Origin: Methanosphaera sp.
GTDB lineage: Archaea > Methanobacteriota > Methanobacteria > Methanobacteriales > Methanobacteriaceae
Assembly (NCBI GenBank): GCA_017430835.1
Contig: JAFRMD010000187.1
Location: 1 to 47,814 of the forward strand
Reading direction: 5' to 3'
DNA: 47,814 bases
Part shown: piece by piece, positions 47,791-47,814 of the stretch
How positions within the stretch are numbered: the stretch's first letter is position 1
How the letters are laid out: each line of letters begins with the position of its first letter
Made by a program: the position numbers and the translations under genes
The notes under the pieces: model-generated
Seen by the model: the letters and a program-made list of their open reading frames with translations, nothing else
Database searches by the model: none
What the model was told of the DNA's origin: nothing

Positions 47791-47814
47791 AATTCTCATC
47801 TAATAATCCCCCCC

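Overview
The window looks like chromosome of a gut-type methanogenic archaeon of the Methanobacteriales, closest in character to Methanosphaera. The reasons are: very AT-rich DNA, archaeal TATA boxes with GGTGA/GGAGG ribosome binding sites, coenzyme F420 genes (cofE, cofD), GTP cyclohydrolase III, a methanogenesis marker protein, archaeal gatDE, a MurT-like Mur ligase suited to pseudomurein, and several huge Asn/Thr/Lys-rich adhesin-like surface proteins. The genus is inferred from gene content and style; no database search was run.

Layout. 1-7.7 kb: the tail of one adhesin-like gene, an adhesin-like gene broken by five frameshifts (428-4799), and an intact paralog (5242-7692). 7.8-11.1 kb: a cofactor block on the + strand (cofE, cofD, GTP cyclohydrolase III, a TIM-barrel protein). 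11.3-12.5 kb: an MFS transporter. 12.6-13.8 kb: an archaeal AAA ATPase on the - strand, then a non-coding stretch with repeated TTAACTA-n-TTAA sites. 14.2-17.3 kb: methanogenesis marker 9, precorrin-2 dehydrogenase, glutamyl-tRNA reductase (tetrapyrrole supply for F430, cobamide and siroheme) and a universal stress protein. 17.7-18.4 kb: a small secreted protein packed with N-glycosylation sequons. 18.9-20.1 kb: a second ATPase paralog with an N-terminal frameshift, behind a 45-bp tandem repeat. 20.4-22.9 kb: another adhesin-like protein.

23.0-34.9 kb, - strand: the most interesting part. The order of transcription is a DUF2162-type membrane protein with a CPCC motif, a MotA/TolQ/ExbB proton channel, a DUF2149 protein that looks like ExbD, a beta-helix adhesin-like protein, and an 1869-residue secreted, membrane-anchored CobN/Mg-chelatase-H-like protein. 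Together they suggest a proton-driven surface system for a metal or tetrapyrrole in a cell that has no outer membrane.

35.3-38.6 kb: an adhesin-like protein whose best start codon is ATT. 38.9-42.1 kb: the gatD-gatE operon. 42.1-43.5 kb: the MurT-like ligase. 43.8-46.1 kb: thioredoxin reductase, a 69-residue unknown and an AAA+ ATPase. 46.5-47.8 kb: glutamate dehydrogenase, whose promoter holds a perfect GGAA-N6-TTCC site matching the operator of the methanogen nitrogen repressor NrpR.

No tRNA, rRNA, CRISPR array or insertion sequence was recognised.
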